DNA of 64,000 nt. Source: Thermococcus sp. M39. GTDB lineage: Archaea; Methanobacteriota_B; Thermococci; Thermococcales; Thermococcaceae. Positions within the stretch are counted from its first letter, which is position 1. Each line of letters begins with the position of its first letter. The notes under the pieces were generated by a model. The model had not been told where the DNA came from and did no database searches. It was given only the letters and a program-made list of their open reading frames with translations. The translations under genes and the position numbers were made by a program. The stretch lies in contig NZ_SNUG01000008.1 of NCBI RefSeq assembly GCF_012027325.1, forward strand, positions 1 through 64,000, given 5' to 3'. Positions 13,327-21,638 of this stretch are shown in pieces.

Positions 13327-13623
13327 TTAACTCTCTAAGAGCTTCCTCTTTCTTCTCTCATATTCTTCGTCATCGATCTCTCCTCTTGCGTACTTTTCAT
13401 CAAGTATTTCAAGTGCCCTCTTCTTTGGTGTAGTTTTTGAACCTCCTTGCTCCAAGAGCCACTTAATCAATACAAATACTCCAACGATTATCAAAACCCA
13501 GAATAGGAGCATGAATATTGCTCCAAAGATTCCAAAGTAACCAAATCCCATCATGTCGTGCCACCCCCATTCATCTCCCATATGCATTAAATATCTTCCA
13601 AGCTCAAAGCTTTCAAACATCAT
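13327..13623 (-). CDS. SHOCT-domain membrane protein
   Basis: The 98-residue protein has a Met/His/Trp-rich N-terminus (YLMHMGDEWGWHDMMGFGYF), one long transmembrane segment (AIFMLLFWVLIIVGVFVLIKW) and a C-terminal SHOCT module (ALEILDEKYARGEIDDEEYERRKRKLLE). SHOCT modules are short C-terminal helices common in membrane or secreted proteins. I prefer ATG 13623. With the TATA box near 13658 the transcript should start at about 13633, so the ATG at 13641 would be lost. The promoter has the best copy of the copper-type element, and the N-terminus could bind metal. Confidence 0.7.
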   Translation of the reverse strand: MMFESFELGRYLMHMGDEWGWHDMMGFGYFGIFGAIFMLLFWVLIIVGVFVLIKWLLEQGGSKTTPKKRALEILDEKYARGEIDDEEYERRKRKLLES

Positions 13624-13666
13624 TTTACTCGCCTCATACATTGCTCAGCTGAAAGAGTTATATGCC

Positions 13667-13687
13667 TTATTTTTGCCAAAATGTAAA
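13667..13687 (-). promoter_or_regulatory. Candidate copper operator, SHOCT gene copy
   Basis: Core CATTTTGGCAAAAAT on the minus strand, matching the copA element at 20 of 21 positions. It lies directly upstream of the TATA box (GCATATAACTC) and 44 nt before the chosen start. Confidence 0.6.
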
Positions 13688-13728
13688 AATAGTGCTTCAT
13701 AATTTCAAAAAATTAAAGTAACGGAAGT

Positions 13729-15801
13729 TCAAACCTTCAAAAACTTCGCATTTATAGCAACTATAACTGTGCTCAAGCTCATTAACAAAGCCCCTACAGC
13801 TGGGCTTAACAGTATTCCATATTTGTAAAGTGTCCCTGCCGCCAGAGGAATTGCGAATGTGTTATATCCTGTTGCCCATGCTAAGTTTTGAACCATTTTT
13901 CCATAAGTTGCCCTCGCAAGATGTATTGCTGTTATGACGTCTCTTGGATCGTTTTTGACTAAAATTATGTCAGCGCTTTCTATAGCAACATCGGTTCCTG
14001 CTCCAATTGCTATTCCAACGTCCGCTTGAATTAGAGCTGGAGCATCATTTATTCCATCCCCAACCATTGCCACGACGAAGCCTTTTTCTTGGAGCTCCTT
14101 AATCTTCTCCGACTTCTGATGGGGCAAAACCTCTGCAAAGTAGCCATCCAAGCCAAGCTCCTCAGCAACCCACTTTGCAACTTTAGCGTTGTCTCCTGTG
14201 AGCATGTAAGCTTTAATCCCCATCTCGTGAAGCCTCTTTATGGCTTCCCTCGACTCCGGTCTTATCTTATCGGCTAAAGCTAAGGCACCGATCAGTTTTC
14301 CATCGATGACTAAGAACACCACTGTCTTCCCTTGCTCCAAGACCTCGTTAACGCGCTCATCCTCTTTCCAGAGACCCTTCTCCTTCAAGAACTGCGGACT
14401 TACAATGAGCACTTCTCTGCCGTTGATAACGCCTTGGGCGCCCTTTCCTGGAATTGCTTTGAAGTCTTTAACGTCATAAAGCTCAACCTTCTTTTCCTTG
14501 GCTTTTTCTACTATTCCCTGCGCTATCGGGTGTGATGAGTGGCTCTCCAATGTTGCCGCATACCTTAAGATTTCCTCCTCGCTAAGCTCATCCAATGGAA
14601 TTATATCCGTTACTTCAAACTTTCCCTCCGTTAGTGTTCCCGTCTTGTCAAAGACAACCACCTGAACGTCCTTTGCCCTCTCAAAGGCTTCCCTGTTCCT
14701 GATGAGTATCCCCTTCCTTGCCGAGATTGATGTAGAAACCGAAACCACCAAAGGAACAGCCAATCCCAAAGCGTGGGGGCATGTAATTACCATTACAGTG
14801 ACCATTCTCTCAAGGGCGAATACAAATGGCTTCCCTAAGTAGAGCCAAGCTCCCAGAGTTGCGCTTCCAGCGGTTATTGCAATGAGTGTAAGCCAAAACG
14901 CTGCTCTATTAGCCAAATCTTGAGTCCTTGACCTCGTCTCTTGGGCCTGCTTTACAAGCTCAACCACCTGCATCAAATAGGTCTCTTTTCCAGTCTTCTC
15001 GATCCTTACTTTAATTGAGCCCTCCAAGTTTATTGATCCACCAATAACAATGTCACCGGGTTTCTTATAGACGGGCTTTGACTCACCAGTGAGCATTGCT
15101 TCATTTACACTCGTCTCTCCCTCAATTATGATGCCATCTGAAGGTATCTTCTCGCCGGGCTTGACTAAAACTATATCTCCCTTCTTGAGCTCGCTCACTG
15201 GAACGTCTTTTATTCCTTCCGGGGTTATTAGATGAGCTTCGGTTGGCATGAGCTTTATCAGTTCTTCCAAAGCCCTCGAAGCGCCGAGAACAGAGCGCAT
15301 CTCTATGTAGTGCCCCAAAAGCATGATGTCAATAAGCGTTGCAAGCTCCCAATAGAACGTCTTTCCGGGCAAACCAAAGGTTACTGCAGCGCTGTAGAAG
15401 AAGGCAACCGTGATTGCCAAAGCTATTAGCGTCATCATTCCCGGCGTTCTCTTTTTGAGCTCATCCCTCATCCCCGTCAGGAACGGCTTTCCGCCGTAGA
15501 AGTAGACCACTGTCGATAGCGCAAAGAGAACGTATCTATCGCCCGTGAACGTGAATGTAAAACCAAGGAACTTTTGAATCATCGGAGATAGGAGCAGTAT
15601 CGGAATCGTAAGTATAGTGGAGACTATAAATCTCTTCTTAAAGTCCTCCATCATCATTCTGTGGTGATCTGCATGCGAATGCTTGTGCTCTTCGTGCTCA
15701 TGATTTATGTGTTCATGCTTTTCTTCCTCCATCTCGTGGCTGTGCATCTTATGCTCTTCATGCATGTGCTCTTTGTGCATTTCTTTTTCATCATTATTCA
15801 T
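13729..15801 (-). CDS. copB: CopB-type P1B-3 heavy-metal ATPase with CPH motif
   Basis: The 690-residue pump starts with a long His/Met/Glu-rich tail (about 55 residues, e.g. HKEHMHEEHKMHSHEMEEEK). It has no Cys-type HMA domain. The ion-path motif is CPH (VMVITCPHALGLAVP), with TGES, DKTGTLTEG and GDGINDAP present and a C-terminal MSLSTVIVAINA. CPH together with the His-rich N-terminus marks the P1B-3 group, described for Cu(II) or Cu(I) export. I start at ATG 15801, preceded by GGGTGA; ORF extension to 15858 has no support. The promoter carries a weaker copper-type element 45 nt upstream. Confidence 0.9.
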   Translation of the reverse strand: MNNDEKEMHKEHMHEEHKMHSHEMEEEKHEHINHEHEEHKHSHADHHRMMMEDFKKRFIVSTILTIPILLLSPMIQKFLGFTFTFTGDRYVLFALSTVVYFYGGKPFLTGMRDELKKRTPGMMTLIALAITVAFFYSAAVTFGLPGKTFYWELATLIDIMLLGHYIEMRSVLGASRALEELIKLMPTEAHLITPEGIKDVPVSELKKGDIVLVKPGEKIPSDGIIIEGETSVNEAMLTGESKPVYKKPGDIVIGGSINLEGSIKVRIEKTGKETYLMQVVELVKQAQETRSRTQDLANRAAFWLTLIAITAGSATLGAWLYLGKPFVFALERMVTVMVITCPHALGLAVPLVVSVSTSISARKGILIRNREAFERAKDVQVVVFDKTGTLTEGKFEVTDIIPLDELSEEEILRYAATLESHSSHPIAQGIVEKAKEKKVELYDVKDFKAIPGKGAQGVINGREVLIVSPQFLKEKGLWKEDERVNEVLEQGKTVVFLVIDGKLIGALALADKIRPESREAIKRLHEMGIKAYMLTGDNAKVAKWVAEELGLDGYFAEVLPHQKSEKIKELQEKGFVVAMVGDGINDAPALIQADVGIAIGAGTDVAIESADIILVKNDPRDVITAIHLARATYGKMVQNLAWATGYNTFAIPLAAGTLYKYGILLSPAVGALLMSLSTVIVAINAKFLKV

Positions 15802-15845
15802 TAAATCACCCTCACTAAATATAATACAATGAAAGCTAATATAAT

Positions 15846-15866
15846 TAATCTCTGCCAAAGTTGAAA
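15846..15866 (-). promoter_or_regulatory. Candidate copper operator, copB copy
   Basis: Minus-strand core CAACTTTGGCAGAGATTA. It matches the SHOCT-gene element at 15 of 21 positions, with the GGCA centre kept, and lies 45 nt before the copB start. Confidence 0.4.
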
Positions 15867-15898
15867 ATAGAATAGAATGAAATTTTCAGAAATGAAGC

Positions 15899-16462
15899 TT
15901 AAAGAAGCTTCCTCTTGAACATCCCAAAATATCTAGGGGTGTTCTCTTTATACCTCCTGTATTCTTCCCCAAAGATACGCTCTAAGTATGGTTCCTCAAG
16001 CTTAACGTTATACAAGTGTAGCCCAATAAGGAGTGCCACCGTAAGCAGGAGCGCGAGAAGCGAGCGCCCCATAATAGATATTCCAATGAGAGCTAAGAAC
16101 CATCCGATATATTGAGGGTTCCTGCTGTAGCGATATATACCGGTAGTTATGAGTTTTGAGGAATCCAAACCAGACATTCTCTTAAACGAGCGGAACTCTA
16201 ACATGCCAAGGAGCATCACGACAAGCCCCACAACAGCGAGCACAGAACCACCGACTAAAGCAGCGGTTGCGTTAATGGGCATCAGCCAGAGCCCTCTCAA
16301 CGAGGCCCAGAGCACCAGAATGAAGTGGAGTGTATCGCCTATCCATATCACAGCCGAAACGTGGAGAGGTAAGGTTTTTCCATCTTCATAAGCCCTCTTT
16401 ATCCCAAACCATGAGTAGAGAGATAGAAAGAGAAAGAAAACAACGCCAAGTGCATAGAGCAT
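15899..16462 (-). CDS. Isoprenylcysteine carboxyl methyltransferase / PEMT-like membrane protein
   Basis: The 187-residue protein has four to five hydrophobic segments and the family signature GIYRYSRNPQYIGWFLAL, followed by EEPYLERIFGEEYRRYKENTPRY. These residues bind SAM in ICMT/PEMT-type membrane methyltransferases. Archaea do not prenylate CAAX proteins in the eukaryotic way, so the substrate is unknown (a lipid or small molecule is possible). It begins five bases after the stop of zntA and is probably the last gene of the arsR-zntA operon. Confidence 0.8.
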   Translation of the reverse strand: MLYALGVVFFLFLSLYSWFGIKRAYEDGKTLPLHVSAVIWIGDTLHFILVLWASLRGLWLMPINATAALVGGSVLAVVGLVVMLLGMLEFRSFKRMSGLDSSKLITTGIYRYSRNPQYIGWFLALIGISIMGRSLLALLLTVALLIGLHLYNVKLEEPYLERIFGEEYRRYKENTPRYFGMFKRKLL

Positions 16463-16467
16463 CTACA

Positions 16468-18543
16468 TCACCTCAAAATCCTCATCGCATTAAACACCGC
16501 TATGAGAGCAACACCCACATCCGCAAAGACAGCCTCCCACATTGTAGCCTCTCCAAGGATTCCAAGACTTATAAAGGCCAACTTGACCCCGAGGGCAAAG
16601 ATTACGTTCTCCCACACTATTCTCTGTGTTTTCCTTGCAATTTTAATTCCTATGGGCAATTTTGATGGCTTGTCATCCATTATGACGATATCAGCGGTCT
16701 CTATAGCGGCATCGCTTCCTAGAGCACCCATTGCCACTCCTATATCTGCCCTTGCGATAACTGGGGCATCATTTATTCCGTCACCTACAAAGACTATCTT
16801 TTCATCGTCTTTCTTCTCTTTTTCGAGTTTTTCAATGATTTTCACTTTGTCCTCTGGCAGAAGCTCAGCATAGAACTCGTCCAAGCCAATTTGTTTTGCT
16901 ATTGCTTCTGCAACATCTTTATTATCGCCAGTCACCATTATAACCTTTTTAACGCCTAAACGCTTTAGCTCTCTCATGGTTTTTGGAACATCTTCCTTTA
17001 TCTCGTCTGAAATCACTATATAACCTGTATACTTTCCGTTGATAACAACATGAGCAACAGTCCCCTTTACATGGCAGGTATCATGTTCCACATTGAATTT
17101 ATGTAGTAGTCTATCATTCCCAACCATTACTTCAGTACCATCTATTCTTGCTCTGACGCCATGTCCAGCTATTTCTTCATGCTCTTTAATCTCAGCTTCA
17201 TTGATTTCTTTTCCATATGCCTCTTTTATTGCCTTCGCTATCGGATGGTTTGAGTGTGCCTCTGCCAAAGCGGCAAACTTAAGGATTTCTTCCTCACTAA
17301 AACCATTCCTTGTCTCTATCCTCGTGACCTTAAAAACACCTTTCGTCAGTGTACCCGTCTTGTCAAAAGCTACGATCGTGGCTTTGCTAAGCGCATCGAG
17401 GAAATTTGATCCCTTGATGAGTATTCCTTCCCTTGCCGCTCTCCCAATCCCGCCAAAGTATCCAAGAGGTATTGAAAGCACTAAAGCGCAAGGGCATGAG
17501 ATTACCAAGAGCACTAAAGCCCTATAAACCCATTTAGAAAAGGGCTCTCCAAAAGCTAATGAGGGAATTAAAGCAATGAGTGCAGCTAGTCCGACCACTG
17601 CTGGGGTATAGTAGTGAGCGAACTTCGTAATAAATTTCTCCGTTTTAGCTTTCCTTGCACTTGCATTTTCAACAAGCTCTAAAATCCTTGAAATAGTTGA
17701 CTCCTTAAGCTCTTTTGTAACTTTAACTGTCAAAAGACCGCTTAAGTTCACCATTCTAGAAAGGATCTCATCCCCTTCTTTTATAGTTCTTGGAACGCTT
17801 TCACCCGTTAGAGCAGAGGTATCAACGTTTGAGCTCCCTTCTAAAACAATTCCATCCACAGGAACTCTTTCTCCAGGTTTAATAACTATAATATCCCCCA
17901 CTTTGAGCTCCTCTGGCTTGACTTTAATTAGCTTATCCCCAACTTTCAAGTTCGCATATTCGGCTTTTAATGATAACAAAGCCTTAATTGAGCGCCTTGA
18001 CTTATTAACGGCTAAATCTTGGAAGAACTCACCAACGATGTAAAACAGCATAACACCCACAGCTTCTGGATATTCCCGAATTGCAAATGCCCCCAGTGTG
18101 GCTATAGCTATGAGAAAGTTCTCGTCAAAGACGTTTCCATGCACTGAGTTGACAAAAGCGTTCCTCAGCACTTTCCAGCCCACAAGAAGGTAGCTCGCGA
18201 CAAATATTCCAAGCACAAAGGCATTGTCGTAGTTGTAATAATATCTCAATAGCATTCCCGCTGTGAAGAGCACAAGCGAAGGTATTATAAAATAGAGCAT
18301 CTTCCTTGGATCCTCATCGTGATCGTGGTGATGTTCCTCTTCCTCAATTATCTTAACACCTGGCTCGACCCTTTTCACTATCTCTTTGGCCTTCTCAATA
18401 TCTCCTTCAATAACTAGCTCGCTTGTTGTGAAATTAACTAACGCGAACTCAAAGCCTTCTTTTTTCAATGCTTCCTCAATTTCATAGGCACAGCTAGCAC
18501 AGTCAAGACCTTCCAACTTGAGCTTTTTGAGCTTTTTTGCCAT
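16468..18543 (-). CDS. zntA: Zn/Cd/Pb-exporting P1B-2 ATPase
   Basis: The 691-residue pump has one N-terminal HMA-like domain (LEGLDCASCAYEIEEAL; CxxC at about 15-18) followed by an acidic His stretch (EEEEHHHDHDEDP). Motifs are SALTGES, CPC (LLVISCPCALVLSIP), DKTGTLTKG and GDGINDAP. The final membrane helix ends FADVGVALIAVFNAMRIL, with the Asp and Asn-x-x-Arg typical of the P1B-2 group that moves Zn, Cd and Pb. It starts two bases after the stop of the ArsR-type regulator, so both share a promoter. Whether the physiological metal is Zn or Cd/Pb cannot be read. Confidence 0.9.
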   Translation of the reverse strand: MAKKLKKLKLEGLDCASCAYEIEEALKKEGFEFALVNFTTSELVIEGDIEKAKEIVKRVEPGVKIIEEEEHHHDHDEDPRKMLYFIIPSLVLFTAGMLLRYYYNYDNAFVLGIFVASYLLVGWKVLRNAFVNSVHGNVFDENFLIAIATLGAFAIREYPEAVGVMLFYIVGEFFQDLAVNKSRRSIKALLSLKAEYANLKVGDKLIKVKPEELKVGDIIVIKPGERVPVDGIVLEGSSNVDTSALTGESVPRTIKEGDEILSRMVNLSGLLTVKVTKELKESTISRILELVENASARKAKTEKFITKFAHYYTPAVVGLAALIALIPSLAFGEPFSKWVYRALVLLVISCPCALVLSIPLGYFGGIGRAAREGILIKGSNFLDALSKATIVAFDKTGTLTKGVFKVTRIETRNGFSEEEILKFAALAEAHSNHPIAKAIKEAYGKEINEAEIKEHEEIAGHGVRARIDGTEVMVGNDRLLHKFNVEHDTCHVKGTVAHVVINGKYTGYIVISDEIKEDVPKTMRELKRLGVKKVIMVTGDNKDVAEAIAKQIGLDEFYAELLPEDKVKIIEKLEKEKKDDEKIVFVGDGINDAPVIARADIGVAMGALGSDAAIETADIVIMDDKPSKLPIGIKIARKTQRIVWENVIFALGVKLAFISLGILGEATMWEAVFADVGVALIAVFNAMRILR

Positions 18544-18545
18544 TT

Positions 18546-18899
18546 TTACTCCTCCATGTGCTTGAGTGCAATCTTCAAAATCTCCCTTATGTGCCCGTCA
18601 TCCAAGCGGTAGAAGACGTTCTTCCCTTCTCTTCTATAGCTAACAATTCTCCTATCCTTTAAAACTCTAAGCTGATGAGAGATCGCTGAAACTGATAGGC
18701 CAGTAATGTTTGATAAATCGCAAGTGCAGAGTTCTTCTTCCATTAGGGCTAACAAAATCTTAAGCCTCGTTGCATCGCCAAATGCATCAAAGAAGTTTGC
18801 CATTTCTACTATCAACTTATCATTTGGAAGCTTTTCTTTAACTTTAGCAATCTTTTCTTCATGTTCTTCATACACTTTACATACTTCTACCATTTTCAT
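18546..18899 (-). CDS. ArsR/SmtB-family metal-responsive repressor
   Basis: The 117-residue protein has a winged HTH (NITGLSVSAISHQLRVLKDRR, wing YRREGKNVFYRL). The alpha-3 metal motif ELCTCDL resembles ELCVCDL of CadC/ArsR, and the C-terminal helix DDGHIREILKIALKHMEE carries the D..H...H.E ligands of zinc sensors such as SmtB. It could therefore sense thiophilic metals, zinc or both. I use ATG 18899, preceded by GGTG. The long frame back to a TTG at 18926 would run through the operator. It heads the operon with the P1B-2 ATPase. Confidence 0.9.
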   Translation of the reverse strand: MKMVEVCKVYEEHEEKIAKVKEKLPNDKLIVEMANFFDAFGDATRLKILLALMEEELCTCDLSNITGLSVSAISHQLRVLKDRRIVSYRREGKNVFYRLDDGHIREILKIALKHMEE

Positions 18900-18908
18900 C
18901 ACCTTCTC

Positions 18909-18928
18909 ATTTGAGCAATTGTGCAAAT
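18909..18928 (-). promoter_or_regulatory. Operator-like imperfect palindrome of the arsR-zntA operon
   Basis: ATTTGAGCAATTGTGCAAAT is an imperfect 20-bp dyad with outer arms ATTTG/CAAAT and centre CAATTG. It lies between the TATA box (CTTTATAAG, about 18932-18940) and the ATG at 18899, over the expected transcription start, as for autorepressing ArsR-family proteins whose sites are AT-rich dyads of this size. Confidence 0.6.
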
Positions 18929-18968
18929 GTTCTTATAAAGGTTTTGAACAAAAGTGTATAAAGAAGAA

Positions 18969-19871
18969 TTACTCCAAAGAGAGCAGATACACTCCAAAAA
19001 ACATCAAAATGCCAAAGAATGCTTTAATAACTGTAAAGTTTTCTCCCAAGACCAAGAAAGCAAAAACAGCTCCAATTAAAGAGGAGGTCGAGAAGATAGC
19101 CCCTGTTTTCATGGCTCCAATTTCCCTTAATGCGAAGAGAAACAAGACAATAGAAAAGCCTATGCTAAAAGCACCGACCGTTAGTATATACGGAAGGCTT
19201 TGAAGTGGAATATAGGGAGGAATTCCAATTAGAGAAGCCAAAATTAATAACGCGCTCCCACCAAACAGCCCTTTTAGTGAAGTCACTAAAAGCAGATCCC
19301 TCTTAACGCTCAAGAGCTTGCTCAAATTGTTATCTATCGCCCAAAATAATCCAGCCAAAATTATTAAAAGATTCCCAGCAATGCCTTTGCTCAGCTCTAC
19401 TTCCCTAAAGTTTTCCGTCGAGATCACAACGGCTCCAATCAAGATTAAGAGAATTCCGAGAATGCTTCTTCTTGAGGCTTTTTCTTTAAAGATTAAGAGA
19501 GCGATTAAAACTGTGAACAATGTTTCAGTATTGAGTAGGAGGGATGCATTAACTGCTGTTGTTTTATCAAGTCCAAACATAAAGGAGAGTGGTGCCAAAA
19601 AAGAGCCAAAGAGCACTATAAAAGCTAATAGCAAGAGGTCCCGCCTTGAGAAGTATTCTTGAGTTTTAACTTTAAATTCAAGCCTTTCGAGGATTTTATC
19701 CTTAAGCGGAGTAAAGCGGAGAAGCATTAGAACTATTCCAGCTGTTAAATAAATGCTCCCTGCTACAATCATTGGATGAACCTCTCTAAGAGCGATTTTA
19801 TTTAGCGTTGAGCTTATTCCAAAGAGCAGTGCTGCTAAGAGAGCGCTTACATAGCCATAGTGATGTGTCAT
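18969..19871 (-). CDS. EamA/DMT-family transporter
   Basis: The 300-residue protein has about ten hydrophobic segments in two similar halves, starting GYVSALLAALLFGISSTLNK, the pattern of EamA (DMT) permeases. These export small metabolites or amino acids; the substrate cannot be told. It lies between the arsR operon and a DUF302 gene on the same strand with its own upstream region. A metal role is only suggested by position. Confidence 0.85.
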   Translation of the reverse strand: MTHHYGYVSALLAALLFGISSTLNKIALREVHPMIVAGSIYLTAGIVLMLLRFTPLKDKILERLEFKVKTQEYFSRRDLLLLAFIVLFGSFLAPLSFMFGLDKTTAVNASLLLNTETLFTVLIALLIFKEKASRRSILGILLILIGAVVISTENFREVELSKGIAGNLLIILAGLFWAIDNNLSKLLSVKRDLLLVTSLKGLFGGSALLILASLIGIPPYIPLQSLPYILTVGAFSIGFSIVLFLFALREIGAMKTGAIFSTSSLIGAVFAFLVLGENFTVIKAFFGILMFFGVYLLSLE

Positions 19872-19945
19872 GGGATTAAATTTAAAATAAAGTCTTTATA
19901 ATGTTATTTCACACAAAAGAAAGAAAAGTAGCACAAAATTAATAC

Positions 19946-20329
19946 TCATTGGACAACCATGTCAACGGCTTTTTTCAGATTCTCTTCGATTTCTGTCATA
20001 AACGTTGAGACCTGCTCTCCAGCTACTTTGAGAGTTTCGCTTGGCAACTCAACGCCTACATAGACCTTTCCTTCCTTCTCATAAACTACTCCGTGGCAGG
20101 GCACTAGGAGTCCGATATCGTACTCCAAGGCTAGGAGTTCATTCACTATCTTTGGGTTGCAGATTAGGAATGTCTTATAGGCTGGAATTTCAACATTGAG
20201 CTTATTTTTGAGAATGTTGCTGATTGGAATTTCGTTGATAGCTTTTAAGCCAACCTTCTCGAGGGCTTCTTTAAACCTGGCCTCAGCCTCTTCAAAGCTT
20301 AAACTTGTTTCTCTTACGTACTTGTACAT
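19946..20329 (-). CDS. DUF302 protein 1
   Basis: The 127-residue protein belongs to the DUF302 group: N-terminal YKYVRETSLSFEEAEARFKE, core AYKTFLICNPKIVNELL and the conserved VPCHGVVYEKEGKVYVGVEL. The two Cys in ICNP and PCHG are kept in the next paralogue. The fold is known from structures of family members; the biochemical role is unknown. I start at ATG 20329 with GGGGGTGG upstream. It is one of three paralogues within 2 kb, all in the metal island. Confidence 0.85.
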   Translation of the reverse strand: MYKYVRETSLSFEEAEARFKEALEKVGLKAINEIPISNILKNKLNVEIPAYKTFLICNPKIVNELLALEYDIGLLVPCHGVVYEKEGKVYVGVELPSETLKVAGEQVSTFMTEIEENLKKAVDMVVQ

Positions 20330-20494
20330 CCAACCACCCCCAAATTTTAGAACAATAGTTACATACAAGTGAAATTTTAAAAGCTTTTTGAGCCAAAAAT
20401 AAGAATTTATGAAACTTTTTTCATCAAATTATTCTAGCATGTGTTACTCAAGTAGGATGAAAATAGAATAGTAAAGATCAAAAAGCTACAAAAA

Positions 20495-20875
20495 TCATGC
20501 CACGCTATCGACGGCTTTAATCAACTGCTCTTCAGCCGTCTTTATGTACTCAACGACTTTTTCACCGGCAAAAGTTAAGGTTTTTGTTGGTAAATTAACG
20601 CCGACGTAAACTTTTCCGTCTCTTTCATAAACAAAGCCATGGCAGGGAACCAAAGCGCCGATATCATAATCCACATTGATTAAATCGTAGACATATTTTG
20701 GATTGCAGATGAAAAGGATTTTATATGAGGGAATTTCAATTCCAAGCTTCATCTTGATCTTTTTGCTCGGCATCACCTCTCCAACGACTTTTAGGCCAAC
20801 TTCTTCAATAGCTTCCTTAAACTTCTTTTCAGCTTCCTCAAAGCTTAGATTTGTTTCCTTAACATACTTGTGCAT
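20495..20875 (-). CDS. DUF302 protein 2
   Basis: The 126-residue paralogue of the preceding gene shares HKYVKETNLSFEEAEKKFKE, LFICNPKYVYDLINVDYDIG and VPCHGFVYERDGKVYVGV. The two are about half identical by eye, pointing to a local duplication. ATG 20875 follows GGGGTG. Bases 20885-21124 between this gene and the YHS gene hold no gene that I can see. Confidence 0.85.
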   Translation of the reverse strand: MHKYVKETNLSFEEAEKKFKEAIEEVGLKVVGEVMPSKKIKMKLGIEIPSYKILFICNPKYVYDLINVDYDIGALVPCHGFVYERDGKVYVGVNLPTKTLTFAGEKVVEYIKTAEEQLIKAVDSVA

Positions 20876-21124
20876 TCTTTTCACCCCATAAGGATTTTGC
20901 CATCTTGAATTGAGAAAAGAAGCCTTAAAAAAGTTGTAGTTTAGAACTAAAGGTTTATGAAAAGAAATTTCATGAAAAAGAGTCCATAAATTCTTTGTGA
21001 ATCATCTCAGTAGTGTTGTAGGCTAGGATGTGAGATACAGAGAGTTCTCATCGTCGTTCAAATTAACATTAGAAAATAAAATGTTAGGATACTGAGAAAA
21101 AGTTAACAAAAAAGAAACAAACGA

Positions 21125-21334
21125 CTAGTGGCAACAACCGTGGTGCTTTTTGTGACCATGCATCTTATGCTCATGGACATGGGAGTGCATTTCGCCACTT
21201 ATGAACTTCTCAGGATTTGCTTCAAATTGAGCTTTGCAATGTGGAGAGCAGAAGTAGTAAGTCTTTCCACCGTACTCTACTTTGAACTCGGTTTCTTCAC
21301 TAACTTCCATTCCACAAACTGGATCAATAGGCAT
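21125..21334 (-). CDS. YHS-domain metal-binding protein
   Basis: The 69-residue protein starts MPIDPVCGMEVSEETEFKVE and continues YFCSPHCKAQFEANPEKF, a YHS domain with its CGM, CSPHC cysteines and histidine, which binds heavy metals. The tail is very rich in His and ends in Cys (HKKHHGCCH). Some YHS modules serve as metal donors to P-type ATPases. I use ATG 21334 preceded by GGAGGTGG. It follows the CopZ-like gene by one base and is surely co-transcribed with it. Confidence 0.9.
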   Translation of the reverse strand: MPIDPVCGMEVSEETEFKVEYGGKTYYFCSPHCKAQFEANPEKFISGEMHSHVHEHKMHGHKKHHGCCH

Positions 21335-21335
21335 T

Positions 21336-21542
21336 TCAAGCCACCTCCGCTTTGTAGCCAAACTTTGCAACCGCGCTGATTAAGTCTTCAACCGTGAGCT
21401 TGCTTTCATCATACTCGACAACAGCAGTTTTGCTCTCGAGACTGACCTCTGCGTTCGCTCCAATTCTTTCTAACGCCCTCTTAATTGTCATTACACAGTG
21501 CTGACAACTCATGTTGTTAATCTTCAAAACAACCTTTGCCAT
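21336..21542 (-). CDS. copZ: CopZ-like HMA-domain metallochaperone
   Basis: The 68-residue single HMA domain carries NNMSCQHCVMTIKRALERIG, i.e. MxCxxC with ligands Cys 13 and 16, and the beta-alpha-beta-beta-alpha-beta length of CopZ/Atx1. It should carry Cu(I) in the cytoplasm to CopA. The spacer residues QH match CopZ proteins. A weak copper-type element lies 42 nt upstream. Confidence 0.9.
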   Translation of the reverse strand: MAKVVLKINNMSCQHCVMTIKRALERIGANAEVSLESKTAVVEYDESKLTVEDLISAVAKFGYKAEVA

Positions 21543-21583
21543 TCAAATCACCAATATGGACTAATCGTGAAAGCTTATTGCTC

Positions 21584-21604
21584 TTATTCTTTACAAAGTG
21601 AGAA
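21584..21604 (-). promoter_or_regulatory. Candidate copper operator, copZ copy
   Basis: On the plus strand TTATTCTTTACAAAGTGAGA matches the SHOCT-gene element at 15 of 21 positions and lies 42 nt before the copZ ATG, the same spacing as in the other four promoters. Confidence 0.4.
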
Positions 21605-21638
21605 TAGAAAAAGATCGAAACTTTAAAAACTGACAAAT

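Noticed and set aside
16502-17527. Two long frames antisense to zntA
   Set aside because: Ser/Ala-rich shadow translations of the conserved ATPase core; low-complexity composition typical of antisense frames.
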